The position numbers and the translations under genes are program-made. Positions 1-11,113 of a stretch of DNA of 64,000 nucleotides are shown here, piece by piece (position 1 is the first letter of the stretch; each line of letters opens with the position of its first letter). The notes beneath the pieces are model-generated. The model was given only the letters and a program-made list of their open reading frames with translations, made no database searches and was not told the DNA's origin. Source of the stretch: Talpa occidentalis (lineage: Eukaryota; Chordata; Mammalia; Eulipotyphla; Talpidae); the NCBI RefSeq assembly GCF_014898055.3, contig NW_023605194.1, forward strand, positions 65,349,361 to 65,413,360, written 5' to 3'.

Positions 1-3000
1 AATTGCCTGTGTTTATCTTTTTTGAATGCTGAGTAATATTCCATGGTGTATATGTAGCACATCTTCTTGATCAAGTCATCTATTTTTGGGCATTTGGGTA
101 GTTTCCAAAGCTTAGCTATTGTAAATAGTGTTGCTATAAACATAGGGGTGCAGGTACCCTTTGGAATTACTGTTTCTGTGTTCTTTGGGTAAATATCTAG
201 GAGTGGAATTGCTGGATCATATGGAAGCTCTATGTTCAGTAGGTCAAGAAATCTCCACACAGCTCTCCATAGTGGTTGGACCAGTTTGCACTCCCAACAA
301 CAGTGCAGGAGAGTTCCTTTTTCTCCACACCCTCGCCAACATTTATTGTTGCTAGTTTTTTTAATATGTGCCATTCTCACTGGTGTAAGATGGTATCTCA
401 TGGTAGTTTTGATTTGCATTTCCCTGATTGCAAGTGATGTTGAACATTTTTTCATATGCCTGTTGGCCATTTGCATTTCCTCTTCAGAGAAGTTTCTTTT
501 TAGCTCTTCTGCCCATTTTTTGACTGGATTATTTTCTTTGTTTTTGTTGAGTCTCGTCAGCTCTTTGTAGATTTTTGTGATCAGTCCTTTATCATTAGTG
601 TTGTGTGCAAAAATGTTCTCCCAGTCGGTGGGGTTTCTCTTTGTTTTTGTTATTGTCTCTTTTGCTGTGCAGAAGTTCTTTAGTTTAATGTAGTCCCAGC
701 TGTTTATCTTTGCCTTCACTATCACTGCTTTGGGTGATGTGTCTGTAAAGATGTCTTTGATGTGCATATCACGTAGTGTTTCGCCTATATTTCCTTCTAT
801 ATTTTACGGTTTCAGGTCTTATGTCTAGTTCTTTAATCCATTTTGAGTTGGTTTTTGTGTATGGTGTGAGATAGTAGTCAAGCTTCATTCTTTTGCATGT
901 AGCGACCCAGTTTTCCCAGCACCATTTATTGAATAAATTTCTTTGCTCCAATGCATATACTTTGTTCCTTTGTCAAAGATTAGTTGACCATAAATCTATG
1001 GGTTTATTTCTGGGTTTTCTTTTTTTTTTTTTTAAGATTTATTTATTTATTTGTTTGTTTATTTGTTTGTTTATACATACAAGCACTGGGTACAGTCAGA
1101 AGCGCGGGAGGGTGAGAGAACTCACCAGAGCCAGAGCAGGGAGCAGAGCAGGCAGAAGGACCGAAGTACACTGCTGAGGGGAGCAGCGGGCGGCAGGAGA
1201 GGTCTCGCGCCACACGGGACCCTCCTCTGGTGGCCAGGGAACAGCCGGGGATCGAACCGGTGCTGCATAGGCTGCAGGCAGCTTCGCAACCCAGCGCTCA
1301 ACTGCTGCGCCGCTGGGGAGGCCCTATTTCTGGGTTTTCTATTTGGTTCCATTGGTCCCTGTGTCTGTTCTTGTTCTAATACCATGTAGTTTTGATTATT
1401 ATGGCTTTGTAGTATAGTTTGAAATCTGGGAGAGTGATGCCTCCATTCCCTTCTTTTTTCTTCAGGAGGGTTTTGGCTATTCGGGGTTTTGGGCAGCTCC
1501 ATATGAATTTCATCAATATTTTGTCTATTTCTATGAAGAATGACATTGAAATTTTAATTGGAATAGCATTGAATCTGTAGATTGCTTTTGGTAGGATGGC
1601 TATTTTGATAATGTTAATTCTTCTGATCCATGAGCAGGGGATGTCTTTCCATTTCTTTGTGTCTACTTCTATTTCTCTTAACAGTGTTTTATAGTTTTCT
1701 TTGTATAGGTCCTTTACTTCTTTTGTTAGGTTTATCCCAAGTATTTGATTTTTTTTTTGTTTCAATAATAAAAGGGATAGTTTTCTTGATTTCTTCTTCT
1801 TCAGATTTATTGTTTGTGTATAGGAAGGCTACTGATTTTTGTGCATTGATTTTGCATCCTGCCACTTTACTAAAGTGATTGATTAGTTGAATTAGTTTTT
1901 CTGTGGAGTTTTTTGGGTTCTCTATGTATATTGTATTGTCCACAAGTAGTGATAGTTTGACTTCTTCCTTGCCTATTTGGATTTCTTGTATGTCTTTCTC
2001 TTGTCTTATTGCTCTGGCTAGGTCTTCCAGCATTATGTTGAAAAGCCGTGGTGAGAGTGGACATCCTTGTCTTGTTCCAGATCTTAATGGGAATGCTTTC
2101 AGCTTTTCACCATTGAGAATTATATTGACTGTGGGCTTGTCATATATGGCCTTTATGATGTTGAGGTACGTTCCTTGAATCCTGAGAATTTCAAGGGCCT
2201 TTATCATAAATGGTGTTATAGTTTGTCGAATGCTTTCTCAGCATCTATGGATATTATCATATGGTTTTTATATTTCTTTTTGTTGATGTGTTGGATTACA
2301 TTAATTGATTTTCAGATGTTGAACCATCCTTGTGTCCCTGGCATGAATCCTACTTGGTTGTGGTGAATTATCTTATGGATGCATTGTTGGATTCTGTTGG
2401 CAAGGATTTTGTTGAGGATTTTTGCATTGGTGTTCATTAGAGAGACTGGCCTGTAATTTTCTTTTTTTGTGCTGACTTTGTTGAGTTTTGGTATTATTGT
2501 AATGTTGGCTTTGTAGAACGTATGTGGTAGTATTCCTTCTTTTTCAATTTTTTGAAAGAGTTTGTGTAGGATAGGCACTAATTCACTGCTGAATGTTTGG
2601 TAGAATTCATTTGTGAAGCAGTCTGGGCCTGGGCTTTTGTTTTTGGGGAGTACTTGATTACTGCTTCAATTTCGCTGCTTGTAATTGATCTATTCAGTTG
2701 TTCTATTTCTTCTTTGTCCAGCTTTGGATGATTATATCATTCTAGGAATTTATCCATCTCTTCTAGGTTGTTGAATTTGTTTGCATATAGGTGTTCATAG
2801 TAATCTCTGATTATTCTTTTGATTTCTACAGAATCTGTTGTGATTTCTCCTCTTTCATTTATAATCCTATTTATATGTGTTTTCTCCCATTTTTTCTTTG
2901 TGAGCCTTGCTAGAGATTTGTTTATTTTGTTTATTTTTTCAAAGAACCAACTTTTGGTTTCATTGATCTTTTGGATTTTTTAAAATTTCTAATTCATTTA

Positions 3001-4037
3001 TTTCTGCTTTGATTTTTATTATTTCCTTTCTTTTACTGGCTTTGGGGTTTTTTTGTTGTTTTTTTCTAGTTCTTTGTGATGTGAGATTAGGTTGTTTCTT
3101 TGAATTATTTCTTGTTTGTTGATGTGAGCCTGTATTACTATGTATTTTCCTCTTAGTACTGCTTTCGCTGCATCCCATACATTCTGGAAAGTTGTGTCTT
3201 CCTTGTCATTCAACTCAAAGTATTTTTTAATTTCTTCTTTGATCTCCTCATTAGTCCAGTGGTCTTCCAGTAGTGTGGATTTCAATCTCCAAAAAATGGA
3301 AGGGTTCCTTGTTTTCTTTTCATGATTTATTTCTAGCTTGATGCCTTTATGATTGAAGAAGATAGTTGGAATGATTTTGATATTCATGTGTCTGTTGATG
3401 TTTCACTTGTGGCCCAGTATGTGATTGATTCTGGAGAATGATCCATGCATACTTGAGAAAAAGTGTACTGGGATTTTTTTGGTTGCAGTGTCCTATAGAT
3501 GTCTGTTAAGTCCATGAGTTTTATGTCTTTATTTAGGGTTTTAGTGTCTTTGTTTATGTTTTGTCTCATTGATCTGTCCATTGGTGAGAGTGGGGTGTTG
3601 AAGTCTCCCACTATATATGTATTTTCTTTAATATCTGTTTTCAGAGCTGATAATAATTGTCTAATATATTTTGATGCCCCTTCATTTGGTGAGTATATGT
3701 TGATGAGTGTTGTATCTTCCTTCTTGTTTTGTCCCCTTGATCATAATGTAGTGTCCATTTATATCTCTTTTTACTTTTTTTAATTTGAAGTCTATTTCAT
3801 CTGATATAAGTATGGCTGTTCCTGCCTTCTTTTTTGGCCCATTTGCTTGTAGGATTGTTTTCCAACCTTTTACTTTCAGTCTGTGTTTATCTTTTGTTGT
3901 TAAATGTGTTTCCTGGAGACAGCAGAAGGTTGGATTTTTTTTTTAATTCAGTGTGCTACTCTGTGTATTTTTATTGATGAGTTTAATCCATTTACATTTA
4001 GAGTTAATATTGATATGTTGGCATCTGTGTTTGCCAT
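1..4037 (-). pseudogene. L1 ORF2 (endonuclease/reverse transcriptase), broken
   Basis: The ATG lies at 4037-4035 (complement) and opens with the typical L1 endonuclease start MANTDANISILTLNVNGLNS. A stop follows within about 25 codons. The endonuclease motif GDFNTPLS is recognisable near 3611-3580. The reverse-transcriptase domain appears as separate open pieces (2578-2312, 2207-1689, 1765-1376), including RQGCPLSP. The catalytic FADD motif is degraded to LVDN near 1945. The C-terminal part continues leftwards to position 1. Several frame changes show it cannot make a full protein. In an intact element this protein nicks target DNA and copies L1 RNA. Confidence 0.9.
1021..1324 (-). mobile_element. 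tRNA-derived SINE in L1 ORF2
   Basis: Minus orientation: T-run, then ATTTATTTATTTG repeats, SINE body, and the tRNA-like head at about 1270-1324. It is flanked by a 16-bp duplication TATTTCTGGGTTTTCT (1005-1020 and 1325-1340). The head carries a B-box-like GGTTCGATCCCC in complement. Confidence 0.93.
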
Positions 4038-4104
4038 TTTTTTTGTGTGATTTTATTCCTTGCTTTATTCTGCTCTTCTGTTCATTCCTCTGTTGGTTTT
4101 GGCT

Positions 4105-5167
4105 TTAGGACTTCTTGTAGATTTTTTGGAGTGGGGGTTTAGTTGTAATGAATTTCTGGAGTTTCTGTTTTTCTGAGAACATCCATATCTTTTCTTTGTA
4201 GAGGAAGGAGAGCTTTGCAGGGTAAATTATTCTTGGTTGGCATTTGTTGTCTTGAAGTTTGCTGAATATGTTACTCCATTCTCTTCTTGCCCGTAATGTT
4301 TCTTCAGAGAAGTCAGAAGTTAACCTGATTGGTTTTCCCTTATAAGTTATCTGTTTCCTCCCCCTTGCCAGTTTCATTATTTTTTCCTTGTCTTAGACTC
4401 TTGCAAGCTTTACTATTAGATGTCTTGCTGTAGTTTTCTTTTCATTATGGTAATTGGCGGTTTGTCTCACTTCTTGTATGTCTATATTCATCTTGTTTTT
4501 CACTCTTGGGAAGTTTTCTTCAGTTATCTCCTTGAATAATTTCTCAGTTTCTTTGTCTCTCTCCAAACCTTCTGGATGCCTATAACTCTTACATTTCCTC
4601 TCTTCATGGAGTCTGATAATTGTCTTAAGAGTCTCCTCATACTGCTTCATTGGCACTTCTCTCTCCTTTTCTCTTTTTGGCTCTTTTTATTTCTGTATCT
4701 TTGATAGTACTGATCCGTTCTTCCATTTCATCGATTCTGTTTTCATTGCTTTGCCCAGAGTTCTTTACCTCCTCTAGTAATCTTTTTATCTCCTGCATTT
4801 CTTTTCTTTCTTTTCTTAAGGTCTCAATTTCATTCTTCAGTTCAGTGATTATTTGTCTCAAATCATTTTTTTCCTATTCATTTTCTTTCTGCTTTTTAAT
4901 CAGGATTATTATTACTTCTCTATCTGATAGGCCGAGAAGTTCTTCCATGTCATTGTTGAGCTCTGGTGACTGTATTTCTTTTTGTGGTGTGTCCTCCTGT
5001 TGGCTTGCTTGGTTATTTATATTTTTTCTTCTCCCTGTTGTTTGCTTTCTAATTCGTTCTATGTGTTGGGATGTTGTGCCACTGGTTTTGGCAGGCATCT
5101 CTTTGGAGTGCTCCTTTAGGGGTGTCAGAAACTGTTTACCAGACTGAGACCAGCACTGGTAGGCCAA
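4105..5167 (-). pseudogene. L1 ORF1 (RNA-binding chaperone), broken
   Basis: Four successive minus-strand open pieces make an ORF1p order: a polar N-terminus (5167-4874), a Glu/Lys-rich coiled coil (4861-4637, containing ELKNEIETLRKERKEM), an RRM-like part (4656-4393, containing ENFPRVKNKMNIDIQEV) and a C-terminal domain (4377-4105, containing ITYKGKPIRLTSDFSEET). The frame changes between pieces, so the gene is inactive. ORF1p normally trimerises through the coiled coil and coats L1 RNA. It sits directly upstream of ORF2 on the same strand, as expected. Confidence 0.88.
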
Positions 5168-5278
5168 AACTCCACCAGGGTGTTGATGCTGTGTTGCTGG
5201 GCTCTGTCCATTACAGTTCCCTCCCTCTGTATTTACTCAGTTCCAACAGGGAATCAGCTATTTGGTGATTTAGTTCTG

Positions 5279-5299
5279 GTCACGAGGTGGCGCCAGAGA
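5279..5299 (+). promoter_or_regulatory. CTCF-like motif in L1 monomer 1
   Basis: The sequence GTCACGAGGTGGCGCCAGAG fits the CTCF core pattern CCAC-n-AG-(G/T)GGC-GC at most positions, with a G at the variable position. Binding is inferred from sequence only. Confidence 0.4.
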
Positions 5300-5716
5300 C
5301 CCGTACTTGCTGACCTGTGCTTTTTCCCAGTGGTTCTCTGAGTAGTGGAGGCGGGGTGGAGGGGAGCACCTCAACACAGGGCCTCTTATTCAAGCTGGGT
5401 GCTGTGTCTGCCCTGTGTTCACCCAGTGTTGTGCCCGCAGCTGTATGGATCCCATGCCCTGAATTCTGCACTCTAGGTCTCAGTTCCAGGGTTATCAGAT
5501 CCACAACTCTGGCTGTCACCCTGTGCAGTGCCCGCTGCTATGGCGCGTCCCATGCCCCAGTTCCTGTGCCTAGCTCTCAGTTCCAGGATGGGGTCTTGCT
5601 CCACGCCTTATTTCCCCTCTTACTCCAGTTTGCGTGGCCCACCCTCTCTCAGTGCCTGAAGTTTTTTTTTTTTTGGATCCCTGGTTTCCAACTATGGGGT
5701 GTTGGTGATTTTTTTG

Positions 5717-5736
5717 GTCACTAGGTGGCGCCAGAG
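5717..5736 (+). promoter_or_regulatory. CTCF-like motif in L1 monomer 2
   Basis: The sequence GTCACTAGGTGGCGCCAGAG is a closer match to the CTCF core than the copy 438 bp to the left. Both sites have the same orientation. Confidence 0.45.
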
Positions 5737-6581
5737 ATCTTTCCTAGTGTTCTTCAGGAACTGTTTTTTTACCCCCTGGGTCAGGGGGAACAGAGTGGGA
5801 GTGGTGTGGAGTGCCTCAACAGTGTGGGGGTGCTGTGTCTGCCCTGTGCCCCACCATCGTGGGGATCCCACGCCCCGAATTTCATGCCACGGTCTCAGTT
5901 CCAAAGCCCTCAGGTCCAGGACGCGGGCTGTAGCCCCACTCAGTGTCCGCAGAAATGGCGCCTTTTGCACCCCGCTCCTGTGTCCAGGTACCTGGTTTCT
6001 GATTACTCAGTGAGGGACATTCACCTCATTGAGGGCTCCCGCACTTCACCCTGCAAGCCTAGGTCGCAGGTGCGGGGACCTGGGCAGCCGTGATCCACAT
6101 ATGCTTTTCAAGTGCACCGCTTTTCCGCACAAGCTTACAGGCTAGTCTTGAGCTATTTGTAGGTCTCCTGGGAGTCTTTGTTTTTTCTCTAATGGTCTGG
6201 AGCAGTTCGCTCACCTCTGCGGTGATTCCTGCATGGTTCTCCACAGTTTCAGTTCACAGGGTGTGGTGGCTGAAATAGTTCCTTTCCACTCACAGTCCCG
6301 CTTGATGCGTAGTTTGTTCTTGTTGGTTGTTTCAGTTTTTTTTTTTCCTCTTTTCTGTTGGTGTGCAAGGGCCAACTTTGTGGGTGGGGGCGGGTAGCAG
6401 GGTTCTGAGCTTTCCTCCCTTCTAGTCCTTATTTATGGCAACTTTCTTCTTTGGGCATTTCACCCAATTATTTTCTGTGTTCCAGTTCTCGCAGGGACCT
6501 GCCGCTTTTCCTCCCTATTAACTTTTTTTTTTATGAGAGGTCTTACTTGCAGCGTTTCCTCGCCACCATGTTGAGTTGACT

Positions 6582-8690
6582 CTCTTCTGCCCATTTCTTG
6601 ACTGGATTGTTTATTTTGTTATTGTTGAGCCATGTGAGTCTTTGTAAATCCTTGTGATCAGTGCCTTATCAGTTGATTGAAGTGCAAAGATTTTTTCCCA
6701 ATCAGTGGGGTGTCTCTGTTTTGGTTAATGTCTCCTTTGCTGTACAGAAGATTTTCAGTTTGATGTAATCCCAGGTGTTTATCTTTGCCTTCACTATCAC
6801 TGCTTTGCTTGTTACCAAAATTGATGGGGCAAATAATGTAAGAAATTCAGAGAGATACAGCATCACACAATAATCTCTGAGGAGTACAATGTTCCACTTT
6901 GATGAATTCATAGAACCACCAGAGGAAATATAAGGAAAGAGAAATAAAAGGAAATAGAGAAAGTGGATTAAATTATAAAGCATCTTTAAAGATGTTTCTG
7001 AGATGTATGTCTTATAATGTTTTACCTATATTTTCTTCTATATATTTTATGGTTTCAGGTCTTATGTCCAGCTCTTTTATCCATTTTGAGTTGATTTTTG
7101 TGCACCGTGAGGGCTAGTGGTCTAGTTTCATTTTTTTGCATGTGGAGGTCCAGTTTTCCGAGCACCATTTATTGAACAAACTGTCCACGTTCCATTGCAT
7201 ATTCTTTGCTCCTTTGTCAAAGATTAGTTATTCATATAAGTGTGGCTTTATTTCTGGGCTCTCTATTTGATTCATTGTTCTGTGTGTCTGTTTTTGTTCC
7301 AATAACAAACTGTTTTGATTATTAGAGCTTTGTAGTATAGCTTGAAGTTTGAAAGTGTGATACCTCCTTTCTCCTTTGTTTTCACCAGTAGGGCTTTGGC
7401 CAGTCGTGGTTTTTGTGGTTCCATATGAATTTCATCAGTATTGGTTCTATTTCTTTGAAGAATGTCATTGAGATTTTTATTGGAATAGTGTTGAATCTGT
7501 AAATTGCTTTTGGTAGGATGACCATTTTGATAATGTTAATTCTTCCAATCCATGAACAGGGGATGTCTTTCCATTTCTTTGTGTATCTATTCCTTTAACA
7601 GTGTTTTATAATTTTCATTGTATAGGTCTTTCATCTCTTTTGTTAGATTTATTCCCAAGTATTTGATTTTTTGGTTTCAATTATAGAAGGGATGGTTTTC
7701 TTGATTTCTTCTTCCTTAGATTGATTATTTGTGTATAGGAAGGCTACTGATTTTTGTGCGTTGATTTTGTATCCTGCCACTTTACTGAACTGGTTGATTA
7801 TTTTGAGTAGTTTTTCTGTAAAGTTTTTAGGGTTCTCTACGTATATTATCATATTGTCTGCAAATAGTGATAGTTTTATTTCTTCTTTCTCTATCTGGAT
7901 TCCTTGTATGTATTTCTCTTGCTTACTGCTCTGGCTAGGACCACCCGTATTATATTGAAGAGCAGTGGTGAGAGAGGACATCCTCGTTTTGTTCCTGATC
8001 TTAAAGGAAAGGCCTTCAGCTTTTCCCCATGGAAAATAATATTGGCAGTGGGTTTGTCATATATGGCTTTTATCATGTTAAGGTATGTTCCTTCTATGCC
8101 AAGAATTTCAAGGGCCTCCATCATAAATGGATGTTGGACTTTGTTGAATGCTTTCTCAGCATCTATTGATATGATCATATGGTTTTTATTTTTCTTTTTG
8201 TTGATGTGTTGGATAACACTGATCGATTTTCGTATGTTGAACCATCCTTGTGCCCCTGGAATGAAAAAGAAGGGATCAAGGGATATATCACTTGATCATG
8301 GTATATTATCTTTTTGCTGCATTGTTGGATTCTTTTGGCAAGGATTTTGTTGATGATTTTTGCATCAGTGTTCATTAGGGAGACTGGCCTCTAATTTTCT
8401 TTTTGTGTGCTGTCTTTGTTTGGTTTTTATATTAGTGTGATGTTGGCTTCGTAGAACATATTTGGTGGTATCCCTTCTTTTTCAATTTTTTAAAGAGTTT
8501 GTGTGGGTAGGCACTCACACACTACTCAATGTTTGGTAGAATTAATTTGTGAAGCCATCTGGACCAGGACTTTTGCTTTTGCAGAGTGCTTTGATTACTG
8601 CTTCAGTTTCGCTGCTTGTAATTGGTCTGTTTAATTGTTCTATTTCTTCTTTGTCCAGCTTTGGATGATAATATTGTTCTTCATGATTGA
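6582..8690 (-). mobile_element. Older LINE-1 ORF2 fragment
   Basis: This is homologous to ORF2 of the L1 at 1-4037 but more diverged. Open pieces at 7981-7649, 8178-7891 and 8375-8175 (minus) carry reverse-transcriptase phrases such as [15 protein letters not shown] and LSLFADNMIIYVENPKN. It is interrupted by a non-L1 segment at 6808-6981. The younger L1 at 1-6581 inserted into it, so its left part should lie beyond the window. Confidence 0.88.
6808..6981 (-). repeat. About 170-bp segment, inverted copy of 9633-9806
   Basis: Its reverse complement matches 9633-9806 along its whole length with only scattered differences (estimated by eye at about 95% identity). It replaces roughly 14 bp of L1 ORF2 and has no obvious target-site duplication or poly(A). 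Confidence 0.85.
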
Positions 8691-9632
8691 ATTTTTATTG
8701 GCTGCGTCTGTCCAGTTATTTGACCGTTTCGCTTAAGTTATCCAATTATTGGTCTATAAATCTTCATAGTATTCTCTTATTATTTTTTTTTATTTTTGAA
8801 AAAACCTGTAGTAATGTGCTACTTTCACTCTAGAATTTTATGTTTTGCATCTTTTTGTAGTATAAATCAATCAAGAAAAATTTTTGTCCATGTGGTTGAT
8901 CTTTTCTTTTTTGTTTTTTTCCAACAGCATTGAATTTCTTCCCCCAGGTGCAGTCACCGTAGTTTCCATCCATTAGGTGCCCACAGTCCTCCACCTTTCT
9001 CTCCTGGCCTCTCTTCCCACTCTGTTCTCTACTCTCTATTCCCTGCCCACCCTACATTCCTGGGGCTTGTTGACCTTCCAGAAACTCAATTGTTTATTTC
9101 ATTGATCTTTCTCTATGATTTTATTCCATTTATTATTTATCTCTGCTGTGATGTTTCCTTCGTTCTGCTAGCTTTGGCTTTAATTTTTCATATTTTTCAT
9201 TCTATGAAAGGGAGACTAAGTTATGATTTAAGATCATTATTTGTTAATATAATGTTTATTTTTAGAAAAGTCTCTCGACATTTTCTCTGCATCCCATATA
9301 TCTTGTTAGGTTGAATTTCCATTTCCGTTAATTTTTCATTAATTTCCTAATGTATGCTTTGACCCTAATGTATACAACCCATTGGTTGTATAAGATTGTG
9401 TCTTTAATTTTCACATATTTGTAAATTTTCCAGATTTCTTTCTGCCATTGATTTATAACTTTACTCTTTTGAGACTGGAAAAGATACTTAGATAATTTCC
9501 TTCTTCTAAGTTTGTTAAGATTTATGTAATGATCAAATATATGATCTATTCTAGAGCCTATTTCATGTACACTTGAGGAAAATGTGCATTCTGCTCTTGT
9601 CTGATAGAGTGTACATATCTATAGAAGCAATT
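8691..9632 (-). mobile_element. Old, degraded LINE-1 pieces
   Basis: Phrases of L1 ORF2 complement are recognisable, for example around 9100-9330 (CATTGATCTTTCTCTATGAT; CTGCATCCCATATATCTTGT) and 9540-9620. The C/T-rich stretch 8915-9080 looks like an inserted L1 3'UTR in minus orientation. No open frame is meaningful here. Confidence 0.65.
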
Positions 9633-9806
9633 GCTTTATAATTTAATCCACTTTCTCTATTTCCTTTTATTTCTCTTTCCTTATATTTCCTCTGGTGGTT
9701 CTATGAATTCATCAAAGTGGAATATTGTAGTACTCAGAGTTTATTGTGTGATGCTGTATCTCTCTGAATTTCTTACATCTTTTGCCCCATCAGTTTTGGT
9801 AATAAG
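9633..9806 (+). repeat. About 170-bp segment, inverted copy of 6808-6981
   Basis: This copy lies at the right end of the old L1 block. I do not recognise it as a known repeat. The open frame it carries (from 9631) is shared with the other copy only because the DNA is. Confidence 0.85.
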
Positions 9807-11032
9807 TAACTGTTTTCTCTCTATACAGATGGGGCATGGAGTCTCCAGCCCCCCTCCAGTGTCCTCACTCTCTATCTAGGGACTAAAGTGGTAACAAATG
9901 GGAACAGGAAACTAAAGTAGGGATAGGAATTCAGAGACTTTTCCTCCAGGATGGGACATGACGACACCAGGTAGCTGTGTCCTAGGCCTGTTCCTGTCTG
10001 TCCTGTGGCAGTGCTGCTGAAAGCCCTTCCAGATCAAGAGTAACTCACCTATGTAAGCCAATTAAGAAATAAGGGAAATCTAATATCTGAGTAGTATATT
10101 CTTCAAAATTTACAGTAGGGCTTCGTTGGGGTATCAGTAGTGGGGATAACAGGAGAGTACCCCCATAGAGGAATCATTGGAGGTTTTCCATCCAATGCAT
10201 CCTCTTTAAATCCTTGTTCAGCAACCCCAGCTTGTGAGTTCTGCTAGATTTAAATGGCCCGCTTGAGAATCATCTTAGTAACGTGCAGTTTTGCCCTCCA
10301 ATGCAAGGTCAGAACAACACCGTCAATTAGTTATCTAGCCTAAAAGAATGTAAGACACCAGACACTACAATGCTTCTTTCAAATTAAGCAAGAGCACAAT
10401 GCTTGGTTGTCCACATGTGTATGCATCAGGAGGTGTGACTGGGAATGCCCAGGATGTAAAGATGCCTTACATCCCAGAGACTGTCTGTGGAATGCCTTCT
10501 TTGTAAGACTGGGTAAGGGTCAGGGGTATGACTTCCAATACAATACCGGATTTTAAATTTATTGTCAGCAGACTCACCACCCCCTGAATCCCTAGATGAG
10601 TTTAGCAACTTTTCAGTTTTCACCTACCCGCTCCCTTTGTTCTCCTACCCCATGTAATTGATGCTGTATGATTATTTTATCAATGTAAAGCCAGGATCTT
10701 GCTCTTTCAGTATCATCCTGCATGGTGTAGCCTGCTCCAAGACTTCTGTTTCTTTATCAGTGTGGCATTGCTGGCACAGCACCAGCCAACGTGGCCAACT
10801 ACCCTGGTTAGCAACCAAAGACCCTTCCTCCAGAGCAAACTGGTTTTTGTGTTCAGCCTCCCCACCAAACACACTGACAAATGTCACCACATGTGACCCA
10901 CTAACATTACTGAGGATTGTGGAAGCTCTGTGGGAGGGAGGTTTTTGCTAAATGACCTGCTAGTAGGCGAAGAGGCAGAAACTCTGCCTACATGATGATG
11001 TGTCCTATAACTCTTTTATCCTCTTTGTCTAG
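9807..11032. other. Non-coding stretch upstream of the first visible ANTXR-like exon
   Basis: I see no repeat I can name and no convincing exon. The phrase YDYFINVKPGS (from 10667, +) faintly resembles the vWA start YF-x3-K-x-GS of ANTXR proteins. It lacks the Asp and first Ser of the metal motif and has no donor in phase, so I do not call it an exon. Confidence 0.5.
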
Positions 11033-11113
11033 ATCAACGGCCATGAGGAACATCTGGAAGGAAATTTACAAATATGTGGATGTGATAATACAGAAGTACA
11101 GAAATTACTGCTG
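11033..11113 (+). CDS. ANTXR-like exon 2 (vWA start, after DxSxS)
   Basis: The acceptor is TTTGTCTAG. The frame reads STAMRNIWKEIYKYVDVIIQ, matching the family pattern GSV-x3-W-x-EIY-x-FV. The leading Ser would be the last Ser of the DxSxS metal motif, whose start would sit in exon 1. The donor is the weaker GTGTGT. Its phase (two bases over) fits exon 3, giving Cys-Cys across the junction, about three residues longer than ANTXR2 here. Confidence 0.72.

Larger units (their letters stand above)
5278..6010 (-). repeat. Tandem L1 5'UTR monomers (about 438-bp period)
   Basis: Two direct, diverged units start at about 5278 and 5716. Both begin with GGTCAC(G/T)AGGTGGCGCCAG and then share, in order, a block with GCACCTCAACA / GTGCCTCAACA, the phrase GCTGTGTCTGCCCTGTG, GGTCTCAGTTCCA, and an ATGGCGC-containing end. 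The second unit is cut or diverged after about 6010. Monomeric 5'UTRs are known from rodent L1 subfamilies. Confidence 0.75.
1..6581 (-). mobile_element. Near-full-length LINE-1, minus orientation, 3' end outside the window
   Basis: Read on the minus strand this runs 5'UTR (about 6581-5168), ORF1 (5167-4105), ORF2 (from 4037 to the left edge). The left edge cuts ORF2 in its C-terminal region, so the 3'UTR and poly(A) are missing from the window. The 5' end begins with a short C-A-A-C-A-T-G-G-T-G-G-C-type stretch (around 6561-6573, complement), which resembles the YY1-like box at the start of many mammalian L1 promoters. At about 6582 the sequence passes straight into older L1 ORF2, so this copy landed inside an older L1. 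Both ORFs carry frameshifts and stops, so the copy is dead. A SINE interrupts ORF2 at 1021-1324. Confidence 0.92.
5168..6581 (-). promoter_or_regulatory. L1 5'UTR / internal promoter region
   Basis: This GC-richer block lies between the L1 5' junction and the ORF1 start. It holds a two-unit tandem repeat of about 438 bp (next entry). Its far end carries a YY1-like box. Mammalian L1 5'UTRs hold an internal Pol II promoter; activity here is inference. The open frames seen on both strands in this block (for example 5317-5724 and 5725-6093) are low-complexity by-products of GC-rich repeats, not recognisable proteins. Confidence 0.7.

Noticed and set aside
5317..6093. Long open frames in the GC-rich L1 5'UTR
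   Set aside because: They fall in both strands of the tandem monomers and show no conserved protein features.
10658..10951. 97-codon frame with YDYFINVKPGS as possible ANTXR-like exon 1
   Set aside because: It lacks the Asp and first Ser of DxSxS and a donor in the right phase; similarity is too short.
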